Below, piece after piece: positions 1-6,059 of a stretch of DNA of 6,834 nt (its first letter is position 1; each line of letters opens with the position of its first letter). The DNA comes from Candidatus Caccousia avistercoris. Its GTDB lineage: Bacteria; Bacillota; Clostridia; Oscillospirales; Acutalibacteraceae. The translations under genes were made by a program, and so were the position numbers. The notes beneath the pieces were generated by a model. That model made no database searches, was not told where the DNA came from, and saw only the letters and a program-made list of their open reading frames with translations. The DNA is taken from the NCBI GenBank assembly GCA_018715025.1, contig DVMK01000151.1, positions 1 to 6,834 of the forward strand, written 5' to 3'.

Positions 1-231
1 TTCATGGGGTACCTGAAAGGAAAAAGCGCCTTGATGATGTTTGACAAACATGCAAACTTGAAATACAAGTTTGGAAACCGCCATTTCTGGGCTGAGGGAT
101 ATTATGTATCCACGGTAGGGCTCAATGAGGCTACAATACGAAAATACATTCAGGATCAGGAGAAGCACGACATAGCGCTGGATAAGCTGAGTGTAAAAGA
201 ATACGAAGACCCTTTTAAGGGTAGCAAGTAA
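1..231 (+). CDS. tnpA: IS200/IS605-family transposase TnpA, C-terminal part (5' end outside window)
   Basis: This is the last 76 codons of an open frame that enters from the left edge; codon 1 is the first base triplet (Phe), so the ATG at 4 is internal rather than a start. The sequence FMGYLKGKSALMMFD, then HANLKYKFGNRHFW, then GYYVSTVG is the conserved C-terminal half of IS200-type Y1 HUH transposases. Tyr49 of the fragment, in KYIQDQ, is the expected catalytic tyrosine, with Gln53 completing the YxxxQ motif; the HUH metal site would lie upstream, out of view. The ending KEYEDPF is also typical of the family. TnpA dimers excise and insert the element as single-stranded DNA by recognising terminal hairpins. 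No tnpB follows, which fits the tnpA-only IS200 group. The gene runs toward the polyamine operon. Nothing in the visible part suggests it is broken. Confidence 0.93.
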   Translation, partial: FMGYLKGKSALMMFDKHANLKYKFGNRHFWAEGYYVSTVGLNEATIRKYIQDQEKHDIALDKLSVKEYEDPFKGSK

Positions 232-237
232 TACGAG

Positions 238-253
238 CGCCCCTTAAGGGGCG
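238..253. repeat. Perfect 16-bp palindrome just after tnpA
   Basis: The sequence CGCCCCTTAAGGGGCG is exactly self-complementary and begins 7 nt after the tnpA stop codon. A shorter related inverted repeat (CCCTT-TT-AAGGG, 210-221) lies inside the last codons of tnpA and shares the CCCTT/AAGGG core. The site could form a cruciform or short hairpin, or reduce transcription running out of tnpA, but there is no run of T after it on either strand to make it a classical terminator. Confidence 0.6.
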
Positions 254-287
254 GCAAAAGAGGCAAAGGCAATAGGCTTGAACCTTT

Positions 288-322
288 GAAAAAGGAGAAA
301 GCCAGCGCCTTTAGACGCTGGC
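288..322 (-). terminator. Possible rho-independent terminator for the polyamine operon, inside the IS
   Basis: Read on the minus strand, the direction of operon transcription, a perfect 7-bp stem GCCAGCG/CGCTGGC (301-307 with 316-322, 8-nt loop) is followed by TTTCTCCTTTTTC. The stem is G+C-rich and the tail T-rich but interrupted, so this is a moderate candidate. It lies about 70 nt past the nspC stop, and I see no better candidate between nspC and this point. In the plus direction the stem is not followed by T residues. It may instead be part of the IS end structure. Confidence 0.4.
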
Positions 323-351
323 CGGTATCCTAGGCTTTTAGCCTTTGTGCA

Positions 352-374
352 AACCACCCGTTTTACGGGTGGTT
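352..374 (+). repeat. Perfect 9-bp hairpin, probable IS right-end (TnpA recognition) hairpin
   Basis: AACCACCCG (352-360) and CGGGTGGTT (366-374) pair perfectly around the 5-nt loop TTTTA. In IS200/IS605 elements a subterminal hairpin like this is bound as single-stranded DNA by TnpA, with cleavage a few to about 20 nt to its 3' side. Its position, 18 nt before the nspC stop codon, fits the element ending between 375 and 391. A smaller hairpin, AGGCT-TTT-AGCCT (332-344), precedes it. A matching left-end hairpin would confirm the role but is not in the window. Confidence 0.65.
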
Positions 375-391
375 GTGATTTGCTGCGGCAG

Positions 392-1534
392 TCAGGAAAG
401 CCTGCCTTTAAAATCCTCGTAGCCGAAGCGCTTTACCAGAGAAAGCTCCCCCTGGGCGCTGCGCCACACAATGGCGGGCAGCGGCATGCCGTTGAAGGTG
501 TTGGTTTTCACCATGGTGTACAGGGCCATGTCCTCAAACACCAGCCGGTCGCCTGGCTGGAGGGGCTCGTCGAAGGAGTAGTCCCCTATCACATCCCCCG
601 CCAGGCAGGTGGGGCCGCCCAGGCGGAAGGTAAAGGGCTTTTCCCCCGGCAGGCCGGCGTTCTGCAGAGGGGGCCGGTAGGGCATTTCCAGCACGTCGGG
701 CATGTGGCAGGCGGCGGAGGTGTCCAGAATGGCAATGTCCATGCCGTTGTGAAGGGTGTCCAGCACAGAGCACACCAGGAAGCCCGCGTTCAGCACCACA
801 GCCTCGCCGGGCTCCAGGTAAATTTCCAGACCGTAGCGCTCCCGCAGGCCCTTTACGATGCGAACCAGCCGTTTCCGGTCGTAGTCCGCCCTGGTAATGT
901 GGTGGCCGCCGCCCAGGTTCAGCCAGGAAAGGCCGGGAAGGAATTCCCCAAACCCTTCCTCAAAGGCGGCCGCGGTGGTTTCCAGGGCGTCGGAATCCTG
1001 CTCGCAGAGGGTGTGGAAGTGCAGCCCGTCCAGAAGGGGCAGAAGCTCCGGGTCGAAATTCGCCCGCGTGGTGCCCAGCCGGGAACCGGGGGAACAGGGG
1101 TCGTAGATGGCGTGCCCTTCCTGGGTGGAGCACTCCGGGTTCACCCGCAGGCCCACCTGCTTGCCCGCCGCCCTGGCGATGGGGGCGAACCGCCGCGCCT
1201 GGCTGGGGGTGTTGAATACAATGTGGTCTGCGTACTGCAGAAGCTCGGCGAATTCCTCCTGCCGGTAGGCGGGGGAGAACACGTGGGTTTCCCCGCCGAA
1301 TTCCTCATGGCCCAGCCGGGCCTCGTACAGGCCGCTGGCGGTGGAGCCTGCCAGGAACCGGCGCAGCAGGGGGTAGGCGGCGAACATGGAGAAGGCCTTC
1401 TGGGCCAGCAGGATTTTGCACCCGGCCTCCTCCTGCACCTCCCGGAGGATCTCCAGGTTGTGCCGGAGCCTCGCCTCGTCAATGAGGAAATAGGGGGTGG
1501 GGAAGCCGCCACCCGCGCCTTGCTCTCTCCCCAT
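392..1534 (-). CDS. nspC: Carboxynorspermidine/carboxyspermidine decarboxylase (PLP, alanine racemase fold)
   Basis: A 380-residue protein of the NspC/CASDC family, which decarboxylates carboxyspermidine to spermidine (or carboxynorspermidine to norspermidine). Visible features are the N-terminal TPYFLIDE strand, the probable Schiff-base lysine Lys46 in ILLAQKAFS, LHFHTLCEQ (172-179), the glycine-rich phosphate loop LNLGGGHH (205-212), EPGEAV (241-246), and GPTCLAGD (307-314), whose Cys310 corresponds to the active-site cysteine donated by the partner subunit in this fold. The C-terminus FGYEDFKGRLS is family-like, so the gene is intact despite the IS beside it. I chose the ATG at 1532-1534 because it overlaps the stop of the upstream dehydrogenase as TAATG, which implies translational coupling; the frame stays open 16 codons further but without family similarity. 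The start gives about 10 extra N-terminal residues (glycine-rich) before the conserved region. Putrescine as the upstream amine is inferred from the operon. Confidence 0.93.
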   Translation of the reverse strand: MGREQGAGGGFPTPYFLIDEARLRHNLEILREVQEEAGCKILLAQKAFSMFAAYPLLRRFLAGSTASGLYEARLGHEEFGGETHVFSPAYRQEEFAELLQYADHIVFNTPSQARRFAPIARAAGKQVGLRVNPECSTQEGHAIYDPCSPGSRLGTTRANFDPELLPLLDGLHFHTLCEQDSDALETTAAAFEEGFGEFLPGLSWLNLGGGHHITRADYDRKRLVRIVKGLRERYGLEIYLEPGEAVVLNAGFLVCSVLDTLHNGMDIAILDTSAACHMPDVLEMPYRPPLQNAGLPGEKPFTFRLGGPTCLAGDVIGDYSFDEPLQPGDRLVFEDMALYTMVKTNTFNGMPLPAIVWRSAQGELSLVKRFGYEDFKGRLS

Positions 1535-2793
1535 TAGTCCACCAGCACGGGAGCGCCGTCGATCTGCCAGGGCAGGCCCCACTGGTTCAGGGCCTCCATG
1601 TACGGATCCGGGTCAAACTCCTCGCAGGTGTAAACGCCGGGCTTCTGCCATTTGCCAGTGAGCATCATCATGGCGCCGATCATGGCCGGCACGCCGGTGG
1701 TGTAAGAAATGGCCTGGGAGCCTACCTCCCGGTAGCATTCCTGGTGGTCGCACACATTATAGATGTAGGCGGTTTTTTCCTTCCCGTCCTTTTTGCCGGT
1801 GAAAATGCAGCCAATGTTGGTTTTGCCCACCGTGCGGGGGCCCAGGGAGGCAGGGTCGGGCAGAAGGGCCTTCAGGAACTGGATGGGGACGATGGACTGG
1901 CCCTGGAACTGGATGGGGGTGGTGGAGAGCATCCCCACGTTTTCCAGGCACTTCATGTGGGTCAGGTAGCTCTGGCCGAAGGTCATGAAGAAGCGGATGC
2001 GCTTGACGCCGGGGATGTTCTTGGCCAGGGATTCAATCTCCTCGTGGTGGAGCAGGTACATGTCCTTTTCCCCTACCTGGTCGAAGCGGTATTCCCGCTT
2101 GATGCTCATGGGCGGAATCTCTACCCAGCGGCCGTTCTCCCAGTAAGAGCCGGGGGCGGAAACCTCCCGCAGGTTGACCTCGGGGTTGAAATTGGTGGCG
2201 AAGGGGTAGCCGTGGTCGCCGCCGTTGCAGTCCAGAATGTCGATGGTGTCGATTTGGTCGAACAGGTGCTTCTGGGCATAGGCGCAGAACACCTGGGTTA
2301 CGCCGGGGTCGAAGCCGGTGCCCAGCAGGGCGGTGAGGCCGGCCGCCTTGAATTTTTCCTGGTAGGCCCACTGGTAGCTGTAGTCAAAGTAGGCGGAAAA
2401 GCCCTCTTCCCGGCACCGCTTCTCATAGGCGGCCTTCCATTCGGGGTCGTCCAGGTTTTCCGGCTCGTAGTTGGCGGTGTCCAGGTAGTTGACGCCGCAG
2501 GCCAGGCAGGCGTCCATAATGGTCAGGTCCTGGTAGGGGAGGGCGATGTTCATCACCAGGTCGGGCTTCACGTCGCGGATGAGGGCGATGAGCTCCTCCA
2601 CCTTGTCCGCGTCCACCTGGCGGGTTGTAATTTTCGTGGCGGTTTTCCCCTCCAGCTTCTCTTTCAGGGCGTCGCACTTGGACTTGGTGCGGCTGGCGAT
2701 GCAGATCTCAGTGAAAACCTCGCTGTTCTGGCAGCATTTCTGAATGGCCACAGAGGCCACGCCGCCGCATCCGATGATTAAGACTTTTCCCAT
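1534..2793 (-). CDS. Carboxynorspermidine/carboxyspermidine dehydrogenase (saccharopine dehydrogenase-like)
   Basis: A 419-residue NAD(P)H-dependent enzyme of the Lys9/saccharopine dehydrogenase-like family. The family member meant here (CASDH/CANSDH) joins L-aspartate 4-semialdehyde to an amine by Schiff base formation and reduction, giving a carboxy-polyamine for the decarboxylase encoded next. The N-terminal Rossmann motif is IIGCGGVAS (6-14); conserved blocks include NIALPYQDLTIMDAC (82-96), NYLDTANYE (102-110), GTGFDPGVTQVF (158-169) and ISYTTGVPAMIGAMMM (362-377). Length is normal for the family. The start at 2793 is set by AGGAGGA seven nt upstream (2801-2807) and by the Rossmann strand beginning at residue 3; the open frame extends 72 codons further upstream but through intergenic sequence. 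It is the first gene after a 92-nt gap and overlaps nspC by one base. A lysine-pathway saccharopine dehydrogenase is the alternative, but the nspC pairing argues strongly against it. The amine substrate (putrescine, agmatine or spermidine) cannot be told from sequence. Confidence 0.92.
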   Translation of the reverse strand: MGKVLIIGCGGVASVAIQKCCQNSEVFTEICIASRTKSKCDALKEKLEGKTATKITTRQVDADKVEELIALIRDVKPDLVMNIALPYQDLTIMDACLACGVNYLDTANYEPENLDDPEWKAAYEKRCREEGFSAYFDYSYQWAYQEKFKAAGLTALLGTGFDPGVTQVFCAYAQKHLFDQIDTIDILDCNGGDHGYPFATNFNPEVNLREVSAPGSYWENGRWVEIPPMSIKREYRFDQVGEKDMYLLHHEEIESLAKNIPGVKRIRFFMTFGQSYLTHMKCLENVGMLSTTPIQFQGQSIVPIQFLKALLPDPASLGPRTVGKTNIGCIFTGKKDGKEKTAYIYNVCDHQECYREVGSQAISYTTGVPAMIGAMMMLTGKWQKPGVYTCEEFDPDPYMEALNQWGLPWQIDGAPVLVD

Positions 2794-2800
2794 GATGCAT

Positions 2801-2807
2801 TCCTCCT
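2801..2807 (-). promoter_or_regulatory. Strong ribosome binding site of the carboxyspermidine dehydrogenase gene
   Basis: AGGAGGA on the minus strand, 7 nt before the ATG at 2793. It settles the start against the longer open frame. An out-of-frame ATG begins immediately after it (in GGAATGCATC) and is too close to the site to compete well. Just upstream, TCTGTA and TACAGG (around 2838-2843 and 2804-2809) could pair weakly and cover the first bases of the site, but that pairing is only 6 bp with one G-U. Confidence 0.75.
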
Positions 2808-2844
2808 GTATAGAATGGTTAATATATGAAACGGTTTTACAGAC

Positions 2845-2885
2845 GGCCGGGCGGGGGGCACGGGGCCCGCTTCCGGTTTCCGGCC
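2845..2885 (-). other. Stable bulged intergenic mRNA hairpin between speB and the dehydrogenase gene
   Basis: In the operon transcript, GGCCGG (2885-2880) begins directly after the speB stop codon and pairs with CCGGCC (2850-2845). Inside it GCGGG (2870-2866) pairs with CCCGC (2855-2851) around a 10-nt loop. The two stems are continuous on the 3' side and separated by a 9-nt bulge (AAACCGGAA) on the 5' side, giving 11 almost pure G-C pairs. There is no T-tract after it (GTCTGTAAAACCG follows), so it does not look like an efficient intrinsic terminator. It may act as an mRNA-stability or processing element or a partial attenuator between the two halves of the operon. A small competing hairpin, CCGG-AAA-CCGG, uses the bulge. 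Confidence 0.5.
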
Positions 2886-3737
2886 TTATTTCAGCGCCAG
2901 CAGCATTTCCCGCACAATTTTGCAGGCGGCCGCCGTGGCGATGCCGCTGGGGTCGTAGGGGGGGCTCAGCTCGTTCACGTCGCAGGCCACCACGTTGGCT
3001 GTGCTGCACACCAGGGTGACGGCCCGGCGCAGGGCGTCGAAGGAAACGCCGCCGGGCTCCGGCGTGCCGGTGCCGGGGAACACGGAGGGGTCCAGCACGT
3101 CCAGATCCACGGTGAGGTACACCGGCTTCCCCGCCAGCCGGGCCAGGGTTTCCTCCAGCCCCTGAAAGTCAAAGCGGCGGGTGGCCACATGGTCCCTTCC
3201 CCAATGGAATTCCGCCCGGTCGCCGGAGCGGATGCCGAACTGGAAGATGCGCCCGTCCCCGGCAAGCTCCCAGCAGCGGCGCAGCACGCAGGCGTGGGAA
3301 AGGCGGGCGCCCAGGTAGTCCTCCCGCAGGTCGGCGTGGGCGTCAAAATGTATCACGTGAATGTCGGGGCGGCGGGCAAACACAGCTCGGAAGGCGCCCA
3401 AAGTTACCAGGTGCTCCCCGCCCAGCAGGAAGGGGCGCTTCCCGGCGTCCAGAATTTCCCCGGCCCGTTCCTCAATCTGGTTCAGGGCCGCCGCCGCGTC
3501 CCCCAGGCACAGCTCCAGGTCGCCGGCGTCCAGCACGGCGGTGTCCTCCAGGTCCTTGTCCTGGTACGGGCTGTAGCTTTCCAGCCCGTAGGACTCCTGG
3601 CGGATCGCCCGGCTGCCGAAGCGGGTTCCCGGCCGGTACGAGGTGGTGCTGTCGAAGGGCGCGCCGAACAGCACGGTGGCGGCCTCCTCCAGCGGCTTGC
3701 CGCAGCACAGAAAGGTCTCAGTATTTTTGTTCAACAT
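2886..3737 (-). CDS. speB: Agmatinase (ureohydrolase/arginase superfamily)
   Basis: A 283-residue binuclear-manganese ureohydrolase, expected to split agmatine into putrescine and urea. All six metal ligands are visible: His109 in GGEH, Asp132, His134 and Asp136 in DAHAD, and Asp211 and Asp213 in DLDVLDP. The PGTGTPEPGG block (221-230) and the VNELSPPYD block (254-262) are typical. The pattern DAHADLRE followed by LSHACVLRRC resembles the short B. subtilis-type SpeB more than the E. coli enzyme. The ATG at 3737 lies inside the end of speE (20-nt overlap) with GAGGAG ten nt upstream (3748-3753), so translation is probably coupled to speE. The TTG immediately after the ATG is a less likely alternative start. 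Its position between arginine decarboxylase and the carboxyspermidine pair supports a role in putrescine supply. However, aminopropylagmatine-type ureohydrolases share the same metal motifs, so substrate preference is inferred, not shown. Confidence 0.92.
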   Translation of the reverse strand: MLNKNTETFLCCGKPLEEAATVLFGAPFDSTTSYRPGTRFGSRAIRQESYGLESYSPYQDKDLEDTAVLDAGDLELCLGDAAAALNQIEERAGEILDAGKRPFLLGGEHLVTLGAFRAVFARRPDIHVIHFDAHADLREDYLGARLSHACVLRRCWELAGDGRIFQFGIRSGDRAEFHWGRDHVATRRFDFQGLEETLARLAGKPVYLTVDLDVLDPSVFPGTGTPEPGGVSFDALRRAVTLVCSTANVVACDVNELSPPYDPSGIATAAACKIVREMLLALK

Positions 3738-4578
3738 CCAGCAGCATCTCCTCTACGTAGGCGGGCAGGTAAAAGGCCCCCTTGTGCAGTGTGGTGGTGT
3801 AGTAGCGGCATTTCAGCCCCCGCATGTTCCATTCCGTCTCCCGCAGGTCCCGCAGGGGGTGGTATTTTTTCGAGGCGAAGCCGAACAGCCAGTGGCCCGA
3901 GGGGTAGGTGGGAATGTGGGCCTGGTACACCCGGCTGATGGGGAAGGATTCCACAATCCGCTTGTGCGCCCGCTGGCAGGCGGTGGCGTCCGCCTGGTAG
4001 AAGGGGCTCTCGTGCTGGTTCACCATAATCCCGTCCTCCCGCAGGGCCTTGAAGCAGCTGCCGTAAAATTCCAGGGTGAACAGCCCTTCCCCCGGCCCGA
4101 AGGGGTCGGTGGAATCCACGATAATCAGGTCGTAGCAGTTTTCTTTGGAACGGATGAACCGCACGCCGTCCTCATAATGGATGGAAAGCCGGGGGTCGTT
4201 CAGGCGGCAGGCGGTTTGGGGCAGGTATTTCTTGCATACCTCCACCACCAGCGGGTCAATCTCCGCCATGTCGATGTGCTCAATCTCCGGGTAGCGGGCC
4301 AGCTCGCGGATAACGCCGCCGTCCCCTGCGCCGATGACAAGCACATCGCGCACCTTGGGGTGCACCGCCAGGGGGATGTGGGTGATCATCTCATGGTAGA
4401 TGAATTCGTCCTTTTCCGTCAGCATCATGTAGCCGTCCAGGGTGAGGAACCGGCCGAATTCCGGGGAGTCGAACACGTCGATCCGCTGGAATTCGCTTTT
4501 TCCTGAAAAAAGCTGCTGATCCACGCGGATGGACAGCTTCACGTTGGGGGTCTGAAATTCTGAAAACCAAAAATCCAT
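3718..4578 (-). CDS. speE: Spermidine synthase (putrescine/polyamine aminopropyltransferase)
   Basis: A 286-residue aminopropyltransferase that moves the aminopropyl group of decarboxylated AdoMet onto putrescine, releasing methylthioadenosine. It has the small N-terminal beta domain (MDFWFSEF to about residue 60), then YHEM (61-64), the nucleotide loop VIGAGDGG (81-88, with GAGDGG in place of the commoner GGGDGG), MAEIDP (104-109), the catalytic DSTDP (155-159), and YPSGHWLFGF (225-234). Length is normal. The ATG at 4578 follows the speA stop by 7 nt. Its likely ribosome binding site AAAGGAGG lies in the last speA codons with a rather long 12-nt spacing, and no closer in-frame start exists. 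speD in the same operon supplies the donor. Related enzymes of Thermus use agmatine instead of putrescine, so acceptor choice remains open. Confidence 0.95.
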   Translation of the reverse strand: MDFWFSEFQTPNVKLSIRVDQQLFSGKSEFQRIDVFDSPEFGRFLTLDGYMMLTEKDEFIYHEMITHIPLAVHPKVRDVLVIGAGDGGVIRELARYPEIEHIDMAEIDPLVVEVCKKYLPQTACRLNDPRLSIHYEDGVRFIRSKENCYDLIIVDSTDPFGPGEGLFTLEFYGSCFKALREDGIMVNQHESPFYQADATACQRAHKRIVESFPISRVYQAHIPTYPSGHWLFGFASKKYHPLRDLRETEWNMRGLKCRYYTTTLHKGAFYLPAYVEEMLLDVEQKY

Positions 4579-4585
4579 CGTCTGG

Positions 4586-6043
4586 TCAAGCCTCCTTTGT
4601 GAGAACGTTCAGCCGCTCAATTTCGGGGTTTTCCGGGCCCGTCATAGAGCAGCCCTTGCGCTTGGCGTATTCAATATAGTCCAGGATCTGGGGGGTGATC
4701 CGCTCCCCCGGGGCCAGGATGGGAATGCCCGGCGGGTAGCACATGACAAACTCGCTGCACACCCGGCCGGCCGTCTCCCGCAGGGGGAGCGATTCCTTGG
4801 GGGCGTAGAAGGCGTCCTGGGGGGAAACGGCCACCTGCGGGTCAATGTATTCCTGCACCATCAGCTTGGCGCCCTTCTTCCCAAAGCGGCGGCGCACCTC
4901 AGAAAGGGCGCTTACCAGCCGCTCAATGTCCCGGGGGCGGTCGCCCACAGAAATGTAGGCCAAAATGTTCCCCAGGTCGCCGAATTCAATTTGAATGTCG
5001 TACTCGTCCCGCAGAAGGTCGTACACCTCAATGCCTGCCAGGCCCACGTCCAGCGTGTTCACAGAAAGCTTCGTCACGTCGAAATCGTACACGCTGTCCC
5101 CGTTGCAGAGCTCGCGGGAATAGGCGTAGTAGCCGCCAATATCGTTAATCTCCCGCCGGGCGTACTCCGCCAGCTCCACCACCCGGCGGAAATCCTCCCG
5201 CCCGCGCAGGGCCAGGTTCCGGCGGGAAATGTCCAGGCTGGAAAGCAGCAGGTACGAGCCGCTGGTGGTCTGGGTCAGGTTGATGATCTGCCGCACATAC
5301 CCCTCCTGCACGGCGGGGCCCGCCAGCAGAAGCGAGCTTTGTGTCAGGCTGCCCCCCGACTTGTGCATAGAGACGGCGGCCATGTCGGCCCCCGCCGCCA
5401 TGGCAGAAACAGGCAGGCCCTCCCCGAAATAGAAGTGGGTGCCGTGGGCCTCGTCGGCCAGGCACAGCATGCCGTGGCTGTGGGCCAGCTTCACAATGGC
5501 GCGCAGGTCAGAGCAGATGCCGTAATAGGTGGGGTTGTTTACCAGCACGGCCTTGGCGTCCGGGTTTTCCCGAATAGCCCTCTCTACCGCAGGCACGCTC
5601 ATCCCCAGCGAGATGCCCAGCCGGTGGTCGCACTCAGGGTTCACGTACACCGGCACAGCGCCGCACAGCACCAGGGCGCCCATCACGCTGCGGTGTACGT
5701 TCCGGGGCAGGATGATCTTCTCGCCCCGCTTCACCACAGAGAGAACCATGCTCTGCACCGCCGAGGTGGTGCCCCCCACCATAAGGAAGGCGTGGGCGGC
5801 GCCGAAGGCGTCTGCCGCCAGCTCCTCCGCCTCCCGAATGACAGAAACCGGGTGGCACAGGTTGTCCAGGGGCTTCATGGAATTCACATCCATGCTGACG
5901 CACTGCTCCCCCAGCAGGGCGGTAAGCTCTGGGTTGCCCCGGCCCCGCTTGTGGCCCGGCACGTCAAAGGGGACCACCCGCATTTGCCGGAACCGTTCCA
6001 GCGCCTCGTAAATAGGCGCCTTTTCCTGATGTAAATGGCTCAC
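4586..6043 (-). CDS. speA: Arginine decarboxylase, PLP-dependent fold III (Orn/Lys/Arg decarboxylase family)
   Basis: A 485-residue member of the Orn/Lys/Arg decarboxylase major-domain family, in the short form lacking the N-terminal response-regulator-like wing of the E. coli enzymes, as in B. subtilis SpeA. It would convert arginine to agmatine for SpeB. Counted from the GTG start, the motifs are VPGHKRG (28-34), VGGTTSAVQ (89-97), VNNPTYYG (168-175), DEAHGTHFYF (197-206), SMHKSGGSLTQ (225-235) with the PLP lysine at 228, and the C-terminal CYPPGIPILAPGE (435-447). The GTG start at 6043 is chosen because AAGGAGGG lies exactly 7 nt upstream and the family similarity begins right after it; the longer frame from an ATG at 6091 would overlap speD by 32 nt and has no such site. 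Lysine or ornithine decarboxylases share this fold, so arginine specificity rests mainly on the neighbouring agmatinase. Confidence 0.9.
   Translation of the reverse strand: MSHLHQEKAPIYEALERFRQMRVVPFDVPGHKRGRGNPELTALLGEQCVSMDVNSMKPLDNLCHPVSVIREAEELAADAFGAAHAFLMVGGTTSAVQSMVLSVVKRGEKIILPRNVHRSVMGALVLCGAVPVYVNPECDHRLGISLGMSVPAVERAIRENPDAKAVLVNNPTYYGICSDLRAIVKLAHSHGMLCLADEAHGTHFYFGEGLPVSAMAAGADMAAVSMHKSGGSLTQSSLLLAGPAVQEGYVRQIINLTQTTSGSYLLLSSLDISRRNLALRGREDFRRVVELAEYARREINDIGGYYAYSRELCNGDSVYDFDVTKLSVNTLDVGLAGIEVYDLLRDEYDIQIEFGDLGNILAYISVGDRPRDIERLVSALSEVRRRFGKKGAKLMVQEYIDPQVAVSPQDAFYAPKESLPLRETAGRVCSEFVMCYPPGIPILAPGERITPQILDYIEYAKRKGCSMTGPENPEIERLNVLTKEA
4591..4598 (-). promoter_or_regulatory. 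Likely speE ribosome binding site embedded in the end of speA
   Basis: AAAGGAGG overlaps the Lys-Glu codons at the end of speA and sits 12 nt before the speE ATG, which is longer than the 7-nt spacing used by speD, speA and the dehydrogenase gene in this operon. Ribosomes finishing speA pass over it, so speE translation is probably coupled to speA. Confidence 0.6.
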
Positions 6044-6050
6044 GCGCCTT

Positions 6051-6058
6051 CCCTCCTT
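6051..6058 (-). promoter_or_regulatory. Ribosome binding site that fixes the GTG start of speA
   Basis: AAGGAGGG lies in the 16-nt gap between the speD stop codon and the GTG at 6043, with 7-nt spacing. It is the only good site near the 5' end of speA and decides for the GTG over the upstream in-frame ATG inside speD. Confidence 0.8.
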
Positions 6059-6059
6059 C

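Larger units (their letters stand above)
1..390 (+). mobile_element. IS200/IS605-family insertion sequence, right part; exact right end uncertain (about 375-390)
   Basis: The stretch consists of the tnpA C-terminus followed by about 145-160 nt of non-coding DNA rich in inverted repeats (238-253, 301-322, 332-344, 352-374). This is the usual arrangement at the right end of an IS200-type element, where a hairpin a few nucleotides inside the cleavage site is recognised by TnpA. Base composition is visibly more A+T-rich than the operon beside it. The family makes no target duplications and has no classical terminal inverted repeats, so the boundary cannot be read exactly; I place it between the last hairpin and the nspC stop codon at 392-394. 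The left end is outside the window. Confidence 0.8.

Noticed and set aside
347..1537. A 396-codon plus-strand open frame opposite nspC, with similar long frames at 1744-2781, 2826-3938, 3643-4506 and 4991-6034
   Set aside because: They mirror the real minus-strand genes in G+C-rich DNA, give low-complexity Gly/Val/His/Gln-rich translations with no recognisable domain, lack consistent ribosome binding sites, and run against genes with clear family motifs.
1534..2793. Lysine-pathway saccharopine dehydrogenase
   Set aside because: The annotation name is common for this family, but coupling to nspC and the polyamine operon make a carboxy-polyamine dehydrogenase far more likely.
392..2793. A norspermidine pathway, as the Vibrio-derived gene name nspC implies
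   Set aside because: Norspermidine synthesis needs 1,3-diaminopropane, made by diaminobutyrate aminotransferase and decarboxylase; neither gene is in the window, whereas agmatine and putrescine production is.
2794..2844. A separate promoter for the last two genes in the A+T-rich part of the gap
   Set aside because: TATATT and TATACA occur, but no acceptable -35 element is found at 16-18 nt from either, and TATACA would place the transcript start on top of the ribosome binding site.
2849..2865. G-quadruplex in the G-rich stretch on the plus strand
   Set aside because: The runs do not form four separate tracts of three or more G with loops; only a weak two-layer form is possible, and the mRNA carries the C-rich strand. 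The inverted repeat explains the sequence better.
2794..3009. N-terminal extension of the dehydrogenase frame by 72 codons, overlapping speB
   Set aside because: The extension crosses the intergenic hairpin and part of speB, has no family similarity, and the strong AGGAGGA site points to the ATG at 2793.
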